Shown piece by piece: positions 33,428-42,994 of a stretch of 64,000 nucleotides of DNA. Positions within the stretch are counted from its first letter, which is position 1. Each line of letters begins with the position of its first letter. The stretch covers positions 186,001 through 250,000 of the forward strand of contig NZ_AXAI01000006.1 of the NCBI RefSeq assembly GCF_000472425.1, in the 5' to 3' direction. A program made the translations under genes and the position numbers. Source of the stretch: Bradyrhizobium sp. Tv2a-2 (GTDB taxonomy: Bacteria; Pseudomonadota; Alphaproteobacteria; Rhizobiales; Xanthobacteraceae). The notes below the pieces were generated by a model, which saw only the letters and a program-made list of their open reading frames with translations, was not told where the DNA came from and ran no database searches.

Positions 33428-35828
33428 GGTTCAACGCACGATTACCCCTTTGCGCTCTTCAATCGCGGTACCCTTGCTGGCGCTTGCTCTTGTGGGTTGT
33501 AGCTCGCCACAGGAAAAGGCACAGAACTATTACCAGCGCGGCATGGAATTGATCGCCAAGGGGGACGATCTCGCTGCGCGAGTGGAGCTTTTGAAGGCTA
33601 TCAAGTACACGGCTGACAAGGTCGACGTTTGGAGAGCGCTTGCTGGAATCGATGAACGGACCAAGGCGCAGTCCTTGTTCCTCGATTTGCGCCGCATCGT
33701 TGAACTCGATCCGAATGATCTTGCTGCTCGTCTCAAGCTCGTCCGAATCATGCTCGCTGGAGGTGCCACGGACGCTGCGGCCAAAGTGCTGGAGCTCGCC
33801 CGGGAGGGAGACACTCCGAATGCCGAGCTGCACGCACTCAAGGCAGCTGCGTCAGCGCGCAGCAATGATCCCGGCACAGCGTTGCGCGAAGCCACTCGGG
33901 CCCTCTCTATCGACCCCAACAATGTCGACGCGGTCAGCTTCATTGCGGCGCGTAAGCTCGTTGATGGCGATACGGATGGCGCGCTCAGGATGCTGGACGG
34001 CCTGAGGATCGACAGCAAGGATGAAATGCGCGTGGCGCAGCTCAAGGTTCAAGTTCTTGTGCGGATGGGTGACCTCAAGCGGGCGGAGGAAATCCAGCAC
34101 GGCATTGTGGATGCACATCCAAAAGACACCGCCTCCCGCCTACAGCTCGTGCAACTGCTCGGCGCCGAACGCAAGTTTGACGAAGCGGAGAAAGAATTGC
34201 GCGCACGCGTCGACATGGATCCGAGCGACAAGAGGGCAGTCCTGGACCTTGTGCGATTCTTGAACACAAGCAAGGGGCTGCAGGCGGCGCGTGCTGAGCT
34301 AGAGAACCGCATCAAATCTGGCGGCGACGTATTCGACTATCAGCTTGCGCTGGCTGAGGTCGATATTTCCGAAGGCAAAGTAAGTGAGGCTACCGACCTT
34401 CTGCAGGGCCTCGCATCGTCTGCGAATGCGGCAGATCGAAAGGCGGCAGCCAACCTCAAGTTGGCGGAGATTTATGTCAGCCGCAACAACCTCGCGGCGG
34501 CCGAACCGATCATTGCCGAGATAATCGCCGGCGATCGACGGAATACCGGCGCGTTGCGACTTCGAGCTGCGATCAAGATTGATCGAGGGCAAATCGATGA
34601 CGCCATTGCTGACTTGCGAGAGGCGCTCAACGATCAGCCGAAATCATCGGAGCTCTTGTTGGCGCTTGCGGCGGCTTATGAGCGCGGTGGCAAGAGGGAA
34701 TTGGCTGACCGTCAATATGCCGACGCAATGAAATCGTCCGGGTTCAGTCCGCCCGTCGTGCAGCGCTACGTTGCTTTCTTGCAGCGCAACGGTGATCGAG
34801 AACGGGCCGAATCGGTTCTGATCGAGGCGGCTGGCCGCAATCCTGGTAACGCGCAGGTCTTATCTTCTCTTGCCCAGGTACGCTTGTCGCGCAGCAATTG
34901 GGCTGGCGCACGCGCCGTCGCTGACGCGATCGCAAAGAACGCGGATGGTCGCGTACTGGCTGATGAAATCCGTGCCGCGTCCTTTACCGGCGAAAACAAG
35001 GGTCAAGAGACCATTGCGGCTCTTGAAGATGCTCACAACTATGCGCCCGATGCGTTTCGGCCGATCGTTGATCTGGTATCGGCCTATCTCCGTGACAAGC
35101 AACCGGAGAAAGCCAACCTTCTGTTGCAGGGTCAGATGAGCAAGTCTCCGGCCAATGCGCAATTGTTGGCGCTTGCAGGACGCGTCAACCTGGCCGAGAA
35201 CAAGGATGACTTGGCGCTCGGTAATTTCAAGGCTGCGGTCGCGGCTCAGCCGCAGGATCCGGTTGGCTATCTTTCGCTCGCGGACTTCTATGCGCGAAAG
35301 AAGGACTACGTCGCAGCCATCGACGCAGTCCAGGCCGGGATGCGCGACCAGCCGGATAATCTAAATCTTCGGCTCGCACTTGGTAATCTGCAAATCCAGA
35401 AGGGGGATTTCGACGCCGCAATCGCTCAATACGACGCGATTCTCAAAGATCAACCGGGCCAGATCGTCGCTATCAACAACTATGTCAGTCTGGTGCTTGA
35501 TCATAGGACGGACAACGCCAGCATCGAACGAGCGATGGCGCTCGCCGAGCCGCTGCGGAATTCGCATGTTCCGCAATTTCAGGATACGTATGGCTGGGTG
35601 CTGTACAAGCGCGGTGAGTATCAGATGGCCGTCAAGCTGCTCGCGGAGGCGGCACCGAAGATGGCCGATCAGTCCGCTGTTCATTATCATCTCGGAATGA
35701 GCTACAGGAAAGCCGGTGACGAGAGCAGCGCGACCGAGCAGTTCAAGCTTGCGCTTCATCTCGAGCCGAATGGAACGGCACTGCATTCTGAGATTGCAGA
35801 GGCGCTAGGCGAGCCCGCAACAAAATAG
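33417..35828 (+). CDS. prsT: TPR-repeat lipoprotein, PrsT-like
   Basis: The protein has 803 residues. The strong ribosome site GGAGGAAAGG lies 7 nt before ATG 33417. Residues 20-28 (LLALALVGC) are a lipobox with Cys28 as lipidation site. The rest is a long TPR solenoid (for example DLAARVELLKAIKYTADKVD), about 20 repeats. It matches the PEP-CTERM/XrtA-associated TPR lipoprotein PrsT in size and architecture. It is probably on the periplasmic face of the outer membrane, organising export of polysaccharide or PEP-CTERM proteins. Confidence 0.85.
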   Translation: MLPKVQRTITPLRSSIAVPLLALALVGCSSPQEKAQNYYQRGMELIAKGDDLAARVELLKAIKYTADKVDVWRALAGIDERTKAQSLFLDLRRIVELDPNDLAARLKLVRIMLAGGATDAAAKVLELAREGDTPNAELHALKAAASARSNDPGTALREATRALSIDPNNVDAVSFIAARKLVDGDTDGALRMLDGLRIDSKDEMRVAQLKVQVLVRMGDLKRAEEIQHGIVDAHPKDTASRLQLVQLLGAERKFDEAEKELRARVDMDPSDKRAVLDLVRFLNTSKGLQAARAELENRIKSGGDVFDYQLALAEVDISEGKVSEATDLLQGLASSANAADRKAAANLKLAEIYVSRNNLAAAEPIIAEIIAGDRRNTGALRLRAAIKIDRGQIDDAIADLREALNDQPKSSELLLALAAAYERGGKRELADRQYADAMKSSGFSPPVVQRYVAFLQRNGDRERAESVLIEAAGRNPGNAQVLSSLAQVRLSRSNWAGARAVADAIAKNADGRVLADEIRAASFTGENKGQETIAALEDAHNYAPDAFRPIVDLVSAYLRDKQPEKANLLLQGQMSKSPANAQLLALAGRVNLAENKDDLALGNFKAAVAAQPQDPVGYLSLADFYARKKDYVAAIDAVQAGMRDQPDNLNLRLALGNLQIQKGDFDAAIAQYDAILKDQPGQIVAINNYVSLVLDHRTDNASIERAMALAEPLRNSHVPQFQDTYGWVLYKRGEYQMAVKLLAEAAPKMADQSAVHYHLGMSYRKAGDESSATEQFKLALHLEPNGTALHSEIAEALGEPATK

Positions 35829-35879
35829 GGAATCGGCTGACGCATCGATGGCAGTGCGCGAAGCCATCCGTTGGAAGGT

Positions 35880-37166
35880 TTAATTGCTATGCGGCAAGAT
35901 GGTTATGCTCTTACTGACAACGACCAGGATGCTGTTCGAATCAGCGGGGCCGGTACCCGATAGGATAGGGGTCCCGGTGATCGGATCGAACGTCGCGGAG
36001 CCGCTGCTGGCAAAACGATGCAGGTGACGATACGAAATCTGCGCGTTCCACTCGCGCGTCAACTCGTGGCTGTAAGCTATCGATGCGGACGCAAAATCGG
36101 TCGTGTTGGTTGAGATCGTTCGGCTGACATCAGCAGCAAGCGAGAGTGATGAATGCGAGTTTATCGTATGAGTCATGCCGGCCCGAAGGATGCCGACTTG
36201 ATACAGCGAACCCACAATCGTGGGTCCGACGGTCTGGGTCGCCGAGAGCGTAAAGGTCGTCGATTTTAGCGCTTTGTAGGTCAGAAGCATGTCCGTGATG
36301 AAGCCGACGCTCGATGAAGAGAGCGAACCGCTAGCTCCCGGCGCGCCGATCGAGGTGAGTGTGTTGACGCCGTTTTCAGTCTTGATGTAGGCCGCGCCGG
36401 CTGACCCGCGGAAGGACAGGAGCGGGGAAAAGGAGACGTCGACGCCCTCCTGATTGCGAAGGATCAACACGTCAGTGCCCAGGGTGTTCTCGTATGAAAG
36501 CCACTCGGCTTGCGTCGAAGATGACAAAGAGAGATTGGCATTTAGGCGGTGCTGCCATATCCCGCTGGCCAAGGTGTCGGTGAATGCCGTGCCGGCCCCG
36601 GATGGATCGTAAAATGTGTGGGTCGATTGCGCATTCACGCTGATCGTGTCTCGGGCAGTTAACGCGCGATCAATGCCTCCCCGGAGCGTGAACTGATCGA
36701 CGGCACCGTTAACGCCTGAAAGAACGCCGAGCTGGTCGAGCAACGCGAAAGCCGAACTTTGCGAGCTGAAACTGGATTCGACGAAATTGCGATCGAAGGT
36801 GTTCTTTCCGTAGCTCTCGTAGTGGCCCGTAAAGCCATAGGAGAGACTTTCCGTTTGCGGGGCTGCCTCGGCTCCCGGTCCCCAATATTTTCGATAGTTG
36901 ACATTGCTGTCGAGGTCGAACTTCGAGGTCGGCGTGCGAGCTTCGGCGTTACTCGTAATGCCAGTATAGGATCCGACCGTATAACCCGGGTTCGGATTCT
37001 GCAAAAACATATTATCGTTGAACTCTACGGTCTCACTCTGGGTCGATCGAAGCGACCAGTCCTCCGCGGACGCGGAGACGGGCAAGACGCACAGACTCGT
37101 CGAAACTGCTAGGACGGCTGCCCTCACTGCAATGGCCCCCGCGGATTCCCAGTTGCGGCTACTCAA
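35880..37166 (-). CDS. Outer-membrane beta-barrel protein of the exosortase/EPS system
   Basis: This 428-residue protein has a signal peptide (about 1-34, ending SASAE) and then alternating aromatic beta strands throughout (TVEFNDNMFLQNPNPGYTVG, and FTLRGGIDRALTARDTISV). It ends in a short strand (ILVVVSKSITILPHSN). The architecture fits the PEP-CTERM-system beta-barrel family next to XrtA-type clusters; no enzyme domain is visible. Its start overlaps the Wza-like gene by 8 nt. A passive pore or assembly role in the outer membrane is inferred. Confidence 0.75.
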   Translation of the reverse strand: MSSRNWESAGAIAVRAAVLAVSTSLCVLPVSASAEDWSLRSTQSETVEFNDNMFLQNPNPGYTVGSYTGITSNAEARTPTSKFDLDSNVNYRKYWGPGAEAAPQTESLSYGFTGHYESYGKNTFDRNFVESSFSSQSSAFALLDQLGVLSGVNGAVDQFTLRGGIDRALTARDTISVNAQSTHTFYDPSGAGTAFTDTLASGIWQHRLNANLSLSSSTQAEWLSYENTLGTDVLILRNQEGVDVSFSPLLSFRGSAGAAYIKTENGVNTLTSIGAPGASGSLSSSSVGFITDMLLTYKALKSTTFTLSATQTVGPTIVGSLYQVGILRAGMTHTINSHSSLSLAADVSRTISTNTTDFASASIAYSHELTREWNAQISYRHLHRFASSGSATFDPITGTPILSGTGPADSNSILVVVSKSITILPHSN

Positions 37167-37752
37167 ATAGATGCCGCTCAGGAACCATGATCACGTCACC
37201 CGCTTGCAGTACGATATTACCTTCGATGTCCGCGCCCGCTTCATAGGCGCTATAATCGAAACTGAAAATCGCCTCGTCACCGCTGACTGAGCGTCGACGG
37301 ACCTGGATGCGCCGCTTGGCGGCGTAGGGACCAATTCCACCTGCCAGTGAAATGGCTTGCATCAGGGTGGTTTTTTGTCGAAGAACGTACGGTCCAGGTC
37401 GCGACACTTCGCCGGTCACGAAGATTCTGGGCTTGAGGTCCTCCTCAGGAACGTCTTTCGGAGCGCTCAGCACCGCGACGGTGACGTCCAGCCGGTCGTC
37501 CTTGTAGTTGTCCTTTAGCCGAGCAGTCAGGGTCCGTTCGAGTTGCTCCGCTGTCAGACCGCGGGCGCGGAGGTGACCGGCCAAAGGAAACGCGATCTGA
37601 CCGGAGGGGTCGACTGTCACGGTCCGGTCGAGCTTCGGATCCTGGAGCACGCTGATGCTCAGGGTATCGCCGGGCTTGAGCGTTTGTGCCTGGATGGCGC
37701 CGGCCGAGAGCGCCCAAAGCCCAAAGCCCATCAGAATGATCAGGATCCGCAT
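37159..37752 (-). CDS. Polysaccharide export protein, Wza-like
   Basis: The protein has 197 residues from ATG 37752 (AGGGGAA upstream; an upstream ATG at 37812 is unlikely). A signal peptide ends near IQAQ. The Poly_export and SLBB motifs are LKPGDTLSISVLQDPKLDRT, VTVDPSGQIAFPLAGHLRA and IFVTGEVSRPGPYVLRQKTT, ending DVIMVPER. It lacks the lipobox and C-terminal outer-membrane helix of Wza, so it is probably periplasmic, as in other short exporters of exosortase loci. The outer-membrane function may fall to the downstream beta-barrel. Confidence 0.9.
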   Translation of the reverse strand: MRILIILMGFGLWALSAGAIQAQTLKPGDTLSISVLQDPKLDRTVTVDPSGQIAFPLAGHLRARGLTAEQLERTLTARLKDNYKDDRLDVTVAVLSAPKDVPEEDLKPRIFVTGEVSRPGPYVLRQKTTLMQAISLAGGIGPYAAKRRIQVRRRSVSGDEAIFSFDYSAYEAGADIEGNIVLQAGDVIMVPERHLFE

Positions 37753-37869
37753 TGATTGATTCCCCTGCTTGTGATCCCGCCGACGGAGGCCGGTGCAGGA
37801 CAAGCAATACAACGCTGGCGCGTCGCCCCGGGCGAATCTTTAGCGTTCGGCCTCTGACAATTCAAATAT

Positions 37870-38706
37870 TTACGGGGGCAGGGGGGCGGCTTCCACGGGG
37901 AAAATGCTGTGCTGTTGCTTATCTGCAATAACTTCCCGGATAATCTCGCTGCCGATTAATTTCTGGTCCCTTGCAAAACCGTAAACGAGCGCCGTATCAG
38001 AGAGAATATTGATCATGCGGGGGATCCCGCGGGCTGCGAAACCGATCAGGTCACTTGCCTCGCGGCTGAAGAGCGGTCGCCTCGCGCCTGCCGCCTGCAA
38101 TCTAAACTGGATGTAGCGATCAATCTCCGTCGGCTCGAGTGGCCGGATATGGAAATCGGACGAGATACGCTGCGCAAACTGGTGAAGCTCCGGCTTGAGG
38201 AGCTGTTCGCGAAGCTGCGGTTGGCCGATCAAGATCAACTGCAGGACCTGAAATTTATCGGCGTTGATGTTGGACAACATTCTTAAATGTTCCAACGCGC
38301 CAGGCTCGAGGTTCTGCGCTTCATCGATGATGAGCACGGTGCGCCGACCGGCGGCATATTGTCCGTGGAGGAAGTCCTGAAGGCGTTTGAAAAGCTGCGG
38401 ATAGGACCCTTCGAAGTTTTGATCGAGTGACATCAGGATCCATTCCAGCAGCTCCTGACGCCCTTGAGGGGAATTGGAAATCAAGCCTACCGTCAGGCTT
38501 GGACTAAGCTGGCGGAGAAGGTGGCGGACCAGGGTGGTCTTGCCCGATCCGATTTCACCAGTGATGACGGTGAACCCTGCATTGTTGAGGACGCCGAATT
38601 CCAGCATGGTAAACGCCATCGTATGTGTACGACCCCAATAAATCATGTCGGGATCCGGTAGGATCGAGAATGGTTTTTCCCGCAGCTGGTAGAAGGTTTC
38701 GTACAT
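37870..38706 (-). CDS. AAA ATPase, XrtA-associated/ExeA-like
   Basis: This 278-residue protein starts MYETFYQLREKPFSILPDPD, the characteristic beginning of ExeA/GspA and exosortase-locus ATPases. Walker A is GEIGSGKT at 50-57 and Walker B VLIIDEAQ at 124-131, followed by the sensor region ILIGQPQLREQL and a winged domain with ARGIPRMINILSD. It is cytoplasmic. In XrtA clusters this ATPase accompanies the Wzz-like protein and probably energises assembly of the export complex. It is divergent from the Wzz-like gene. Confidence 0.92.
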   Translation of the reverse strand: MYETFYQLREKPFSILPDPDMIYWGRTHTMAFTMLEFGVLNNAGFTVITGEIGSGKTTLVRHLLRQLSPSLTVGLISNSPQGRQELLEWILMSLDQNFEGSYPQLFKRLQDFLHGQYAAGRRTVLIIDEAQNLEPGALEHLRMLSNINADKFQVLQLILIGQPQLREQLLKPELHQFAQRISSDFHIRPLEPTEIDRYIQFRLQAAGARRPLFSREASDLIGFAARGIPRMINILSDTALVYGFARDQKLIGSEIIREVIADKQQHSIFPVEAAPLPP

Positions 38707-39002
38707 CCGAATTCCTTAGTCGCTCGGCGATCTTATAGTAGAAGCCATTACAGACCGCGCGGAGGTTTTCTGATCAATGTAAACAACGCGACCAAGCTGC
38801 GGCAAAGAACCGGCCGCCACATTAATAATAACGCCCGAAACTTATTTGGCTTACCAATTCATACAAAATTCGTGCTAGGATCATTTAATTCGCGGGGAAC
38901 TCCTCGAAAACCCTGAGAAATTTGCCTTCTCGGAAATTGGCAATGCTTTCAGAGGGCTGCCGCTCGATTCAGCGACAGCGCCGGTCGGATTTGGACTGAG
39001 AT

Positions 39003-40337
39003 ATGCTGCAGAGAGTGGAATTCGAGGACGAAGGTGATTTCGAGGAGCACGACCGCGGTCACCTACTGCGGTTAGATTTTTACTTGGAGCTCGCCAAGCG
39101 CCGTTGGCTGTACTTTGCGGTTCCCTTTATCGCCGTAATCCTGATAGGCGTGCCAGTCGTGTTTTTGTGGCCGGCGATCTACCTTTCGCAAGGCACGATC
39201 CTGGTCCAATCTCAGCAAATTCCCACGGAGTTGGTGCGGCCCACGGTAACGAGCGCGGCACAAGAGCGCATTCAGGTTATCGAGCAGCGCACGATGACAC
39301 GCGACAACCTGATGGCGATCGTCGACAAGTTGCACCTTTTCCCGCAAAAACGCGACTTTATGTCCGTCACCGAGCTGGTGGATGAGGTCAAGAAGAGCAC
39401 AAAGATTGCCCCGGTAGACCCAACCCTCGACTTCAAGCAGCGTTCACGATTGGAGAACCCCACGATCGTGTTCTCCGTTGGATTCGAATATCCCGACCCG
39501 CAGATTGCTGCGCAGGTCGCAAATGAACTCGTGACGCGTATTCTAAGCGAAGACCTTCGCGACCGAACCAGTCGTGCAAATGACACGACCAAGTTTCTGG
39601 CCCGGGAGGCCGAGCGACTGCAAGGCGAGAGCACGGCGCTCGACGACAAGATTGCGCGGCTGAAAGCGTCCCAGGGGAAAGTCAGCACGACCGCTCCCGA
39701 TCAATCGACCGCTGCATTGGCGCAGCTTAGGGCGGAGCTCCTTGAGAAGAGCGCGCTGTATTCGCCGCGTCATCCGACGATCCAAGCTCTGACAAAGCAG
39801 ATCCAGGCTTTGGAGAAGGCGATCTCGCCTGCGCCAAAGGGCGAGGCGGCGTCTGTGGGCGATCTCGACTCGCTGACAGCCCAACGCGACGCCCTTCAGA
39901 AGGATCTCGAGGTGGCGACGGCTAAGCTCGGAGCAGCCCATCTCGGCGAAAATCTCGAGAAGGAGCAGCAATCAGAAAAGCTCGAGGTCATCGAGCAGCC
40001 GACGGTGCCACAACGTCCGATCCGTCCCAATCGGGGGAAATTGCTCGGCTTATCGGTAATGGCTGCGTTCGGCGCTGGCTTTGCTTTGGCGTTCTTGGTT
40101 GAATTTGCCGATAAAACGATCCGGCGGAGCAGTGACATCTTCAATCTTGTTGATAGTCGCTTGGTCGTCGCCATCCCCTATATTGTGACCGCGGCTGAAA
40201 CGAGCAGTCGCAAGCGCCGACTGCTGGTGGTCGTGAGCTTGGTGATCGCGGTTCTGTCGATTGGGATGGTCGGCGCGAGCCTGTTGTTGCCGCTCGACTT
40301 AATAATCGCGCGAGCGAAGGTCGGTCTTTTTCATTGA
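39003..40337 (+). CDS. Chain-length determinant protein, Wzz/GumC-like
   Basis: This 444-residue inner-membrane protein has its first helix near 36-57 (LYFAVPFIAVILIGVPVVFL), then a large periplasmic domain with coiled coil (about 200-310, AREAERLQGESTALDDKIAR). The proline-rich motif (EQPTVPQRPIRPNRG) precedes the second helix (about 345-366), and an unusual third hydrophobic segment lies near the C-terminus (about 403-430). It sets polysaccharide chain length. The kinase-like domain fused in Wzc is a separate gene 20 nt downstream. Confidence 0.9.
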   Translation: MLQRVEFEDEGDFEEHDRGHLLRLDFYLELAKRRWLYFAVPFIAVILIGVPVVFLWPAIYLSQGTILVQSQQIPTELVRPTVTSAAQERIQVIEQRTMTRDNLMAIVDKLHLFPQKRDFMSVTELVDEVKKSTKIAPVDPTLDFKQRSRLENPTIVFSVGFEYPDPQIAAQVANELVTRILSEDLRDRTSRANDTTKFLAREAERLQGESTALDDKIARLKASQGKVSTTAPDQSTAALAQLRAELLEKSALYSPRHPTIQALTKQIQALEKAISPAPKGEAASVGDLDSLTAQRDALQKDLEVATAKLGAAHLGENLEKEQQSEKLEVIEQPTVPQRPIRPNRGKLLGLSVMAAFGAGFALAFLVEFADKTIRRSSDIFNLVDSRLVVAIPYIVTAAETSSRKRRLLVVVSLVIAVLSIGMVGASLLLPLDLIIARAKVGLFH

Positions 40338-40356
40338 TTTAGTCCCGGGGGTTAAC

Positions 40357-41163
40357 GTGGATTCTATCAAGCAGGCAATACAGCTTGCCAGAGCCTCTCG
40401 CGAAATCACAGCGCCGGATCACGGCGTGGAGCCGCATCGCGGCGTTCCCCCGAGCCGGCCCGCAGTGGCTCGGCTTAATGCCACTCATCTCGAGAAGATG
40501 CGTATTGTTGCCCATGGAAGCAATGATCCGAAGGGCCGCTATTACGACATGCTCCGTACTCAGATTCTTCAGGAGATGGACAAGAACGGTTGGCAGTTCC
40601 TTGCAGTGACGTCGCCTACGCCAAATTGCGGCAAGACGGTCACAGCCTGCAATCTGGCTCTCAGTATGGCGCGATTGCCGGAGCGGGCGGCTTTGCTCGT
40701 CGACATGGACATGCACAAGGCGAAAGTCGCTGAGTATCTCGGGTTGGAAGCTCGCAACAACATCTTGAGCGTATTGGAGGATCGCGCCACCGTTGGAGCG
40801 AGCATCGTGGAGGCGTGCGCCGGCCCGAACGAGATCGCCGTGTTGCCGGGCGCCGTATCGTCGGCAAGCGCTTCGGAATGGATAGCGTCCCAAACCATGG
40901 CAAACCTTTTGCAAGCCATCAAACGAGACTTTCGCTCCCGTGTCGTGATATTCGATCTTCCGCCGATGCTCGTCGGCAGCGATGTCATTTCGATCTTACC
41001 GCGCATGGATGCCGTGCTGCTGGTGGCCGGTGTCGGTACGACGACGCCGAATGACTTAAAAGCGTGCCAGAAGCACCTGCAGCGATCCAACCTCCTTCGA
41101 GTCGTCGTGAACAAGGTCACCGAGGCGACTGAAAGCTACTATTACGGCAATTACAGCACCTAA
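40357..41163 (+). CDS. BY-kinase-like cytoplasmic ATPase of exopolysaccharide synthesis
   Basis: This 268-residue protein starts at GTG 40357. The P-loop TSPTPNCGKT (85-94) and the Walker A'-like LLVDMDMHK (113-121) identify the CpsD/CapB/Wzc-C P-loop family. IFDLPPML serves as Walker B, and the C-terminus has a Tyr cluster (SYYYGNY), the usual autophosphorylation tail. It would pair with the Wzz-like protein as its membrane activator, a split arrangement common in Gram-positives and rarer in proteobacteria, where Wzc is fused. Confidence 0.88.
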   Translation: MDSIKQAIQLARASREITAPDHGVEPHRGVPPSRPAVARLNATHLEKMRIVAHGSNDPKGRYYDMLRTQILQEMDKNGWQFLAVTSPTPNCGKTVTACNLALSMARLPERAALLVDMDMHKAKVAEYLGLEARNNILSVLEDRATVGASIVEACAGPNEIAVLPGAVSSASASEWIASQTMANLLQAIKRDFRSRVVIFDLPPMLVGSDVISILPRMDAVLLVAGVGTTTPNDLKACQKHLQRSNLLRVVVNKVTEATESYYYGNYST

Positions 41164-41210
41164 CATGTGCCTTGCCGGAGCAATCCACTCGGGTCTGTTG
41201 CCATTGTGGC

Positions 41211-41316
41211 TACAGCATTTCCGGTTCTGATTGAATCAGAACCGAAGCTCTGGATTCTTGTTTTGACGCGTTTTCTTCACGCGAACCGGTGTCCACTTCG
41301 CTCGAAAACGTTCTAG
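41211..41316. repeat. Bradyrhizobium-type interspersed repeat element
   Basis: About 106 nt of the type scattered through Bradyrhizobium genomes (from memory). It contains a near-perfect palindrome with 11-bp arms CGGTTCTGATT (41222-41232) and AATCAGAACCG (41234-41244), then a conserved tail with gacgcgttttcttcacgcg and ccacttcgctcgaaaacg. Its end overlaps the stop codon (TAG at 41313-41315) of the minus-strand protease gene. Confidence 0.65.
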
Positions 41317-41987
41317 AAGCGTAGTTCGGCGGGCAGAAAATCAGAGATGCTTGTTGCCGGTACGAAATATTTCGCGATGTCACGGATTTTGGGCTCGCCA
41401 GCGCCCATTCGGCGGCGCTCTGAAATTTTGCGACTCATGATGCCAAGTAAACAGCCGCTCTCAACATCGAATACGCCCGAGCCGGAATTTCCAGTATCAG
41501 CGACATCGCTAATGACGGTGCTAAAGCGACGCACATCGACGGGCAGTCGCTGTGGTGGCATTACATGAGAGTGCACTGCAGCCCCGGGAACAATGGTAAC
41601 GACCTCCTCACCCGGGTATGACGATTTCGTGCACAAGCTCAGATGGCGTAGGCGGAGGCGCAGGGGAAGCAAGCGCTCGTCCACGCCGAGCAAGGTGATG
41701 TCTGTACCCTCGAAGCTGCCTTCCTTGATCGTGCGCGTTGAAAACTCCTGATCATTGATTGCGACCTTTGGGCGCGTCCACCACGTGTGGCCTGCGACAT
41801 GCGCCGCGGTAATGAACACGCCCCGACCAAGATAGATTCCTGCGCCCGGACCCCAGCTTTGCATCGGCGTCTGGTGAATGTGAACAGCAAAGGCAAGTAA
41901 GCTTTCATCAAGCGGATCGGCGCCGGCCCGGCATTCCGATATCAAACTCGCGGCGCACAGGAACAGTGCGCATGCTGTGCAGCCCAT
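41313..41987 (-). CDS. Secreted trypsin-like serine protease
   Basis: The protein has 224 residues from ATG 41987; upstream in-frame sequence runs into epsI and is not used. A signal peptide (about 1-22) ends near CRAGA. The catalytic triad is visible: His63 in FITAAHVAGH, Asp96 in EGTDITLLGV, and Ser168 in DTGNSGSGVFD. The fold fits the S1 family with a DegP-like minimal body and no PDZ domain. It lies 34 nt after epsI on the same strand, so both are probably one transcript; processing of exported surface proteins is plausible. The repeat at 41.2 kb supplies its stop codon. Confidence 0.85.
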   Translation of the reverse strand: MGCTACALFLCAASLISECRAGADPLDESLLAFAVHIHQTPMQSWGPGAGIYLGRGVFITAAHVAGHTWWTRPKVAINDQEFSTRTIKEGSFEGTDITLLGVDERLLPLRLRLRHLSLCTKSSYPGEEVVTIVPGAAVHSHVMPPQRLPVDVRRFSTVISDVADTGNSGSGVFDVESGCLLGIMSRKISERRRMGAGEPKIRDIAKYFVPATSISDFLPAELRF

Positions 41988-42021
41988 ATGGGCTAATATG
42001 TGCCGGCCAATCCGCAAAGGT

Positions 42022-42720
42022 TCACGTGCCAGTAAAGAACTTGAGCTCGTTTGGCGGAACTGCTGCCAACAGATCACGGATGAATTGATCCTGGATCTCA
42101 AACGATGCCTCCTCGGGAAGGCCAACCGTTGAAATGCGAATGAGGGCACCGTCCGGAATGATTCCATGCAGGCCATATTTCAGACGGATGATCTGGCGGT
42201 CGATCACGCCATTGGAAATGTCATTTCCAACTCGCATCCAGTAACTTATCGGCTCCAGGCGAGATTCTCGCTCGGCGATCAGCCGCGTCATTTTGATCGG
42301 TTTCGCGTCGCTGCGGTAATTCAGTGTCGCCTCGACCTTTCCGGAAACACGAAATCCTGCGGCGGTGTAGCACATTTCGGGCCGATGAGCCTTGAGGCGG
42401 TAGTTCTGGACCGGACCGTAGGCGACGAGGAGCATCACGATGTGCCCTTGGCCGTCAGTGTAGCCTCTGCCGACCTCTTGGCTATAGATGCGCGTCGAAT
42501 TGGCGTCCGGCTCGACATAGGCTTCCGGGTCCGCAGGCGTGACCGGCGTTATTTCCGGGACGAAGCGCCAACGGCCAAATTGCTTCGGAATCACCTGTTC
42601 CAGGCTGGGTGAAGCCGAAGTGCGGGCCATCAGTTCCCGCGGTTCGAGCACTTTGGCCATTGCAGCGGCACCGAGAATGGCGAGCGACGCCAAAATGATG
42701 TTAACGCGTTGGCCCAGCAT
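42022..42720 (-). CDS. epsI: EpsI-family exosortase-associated protein
   Basis: This 232-residue protein has an N-terminal membrane or signal segment (about 6-24) and a periplasmic DUF3485 domain. The conserved HRPEMCY motif is present with His112 and Cys117. In many systems EpsI is fused to or adjacent to the exosortase; here it is on the opposite strand, 1.5 kb away. Its function in sorting or polysaccharide export is not known. Confidence 0.88.
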   Translation of the reverse strand: MLGQRVNIILASLAILGAAAMAKVLEPRELMARTSASPSLEQVIPKQFGRWRFVPEITPVTPADPEAYVEPDANSTRIYSQEVGRGYTDGQGHIVMLLVAYGPVQNYRLKAHRPEMCYTAAGFRVSGKVEATLNYRSDAKPIKMTRLIAERESRLEPISYWMRVGNDISNGVIDRQIIRLKYGLHGIIPDGALIRISTVGLPEEASFEIQDQFIRDLLAAVPPNELKFFTGT

Positions 42721-42831
42721 TGAAATGTCTCCAGCTCGAAGCAGCGGCTAATTGTTAGCAAAATCCATGTGAATGGCACAGAGCCAAGCTTGCAAATAAA
42801 TACTATCAGGCACTAATTAGGGCGAATCTAG

Positions 42832-42855
42832 ATTAATTTAAATAGCTAAATTAAT
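42832..42855. promoter_or_regulatory. AT-rich palindrome in the epsI/epsD divergent region
   Basis: ATTAATTTA (42832-42840), 6-nt spacer, TAAATTAAT (42847-42855), a perfect 9-bp inverted repeat between two divergent genes. Its symmetry suggests an operator for a dimeric regulator; none is identified. Confidence 0.35.
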
Positions 42856-42994
42856 ATAACCGGGTGATTTCGGCGCGACGGACCTAATGGGCGCTCGACG
42901 TGGTCGTCGAAGTCAGTACATAAAGCGGCAACAGTGGGCACGCAGGGCCTGAGCGCGGGTCCATTCCGTACGGTAGCCCGGGGAGTGTTGGCAA

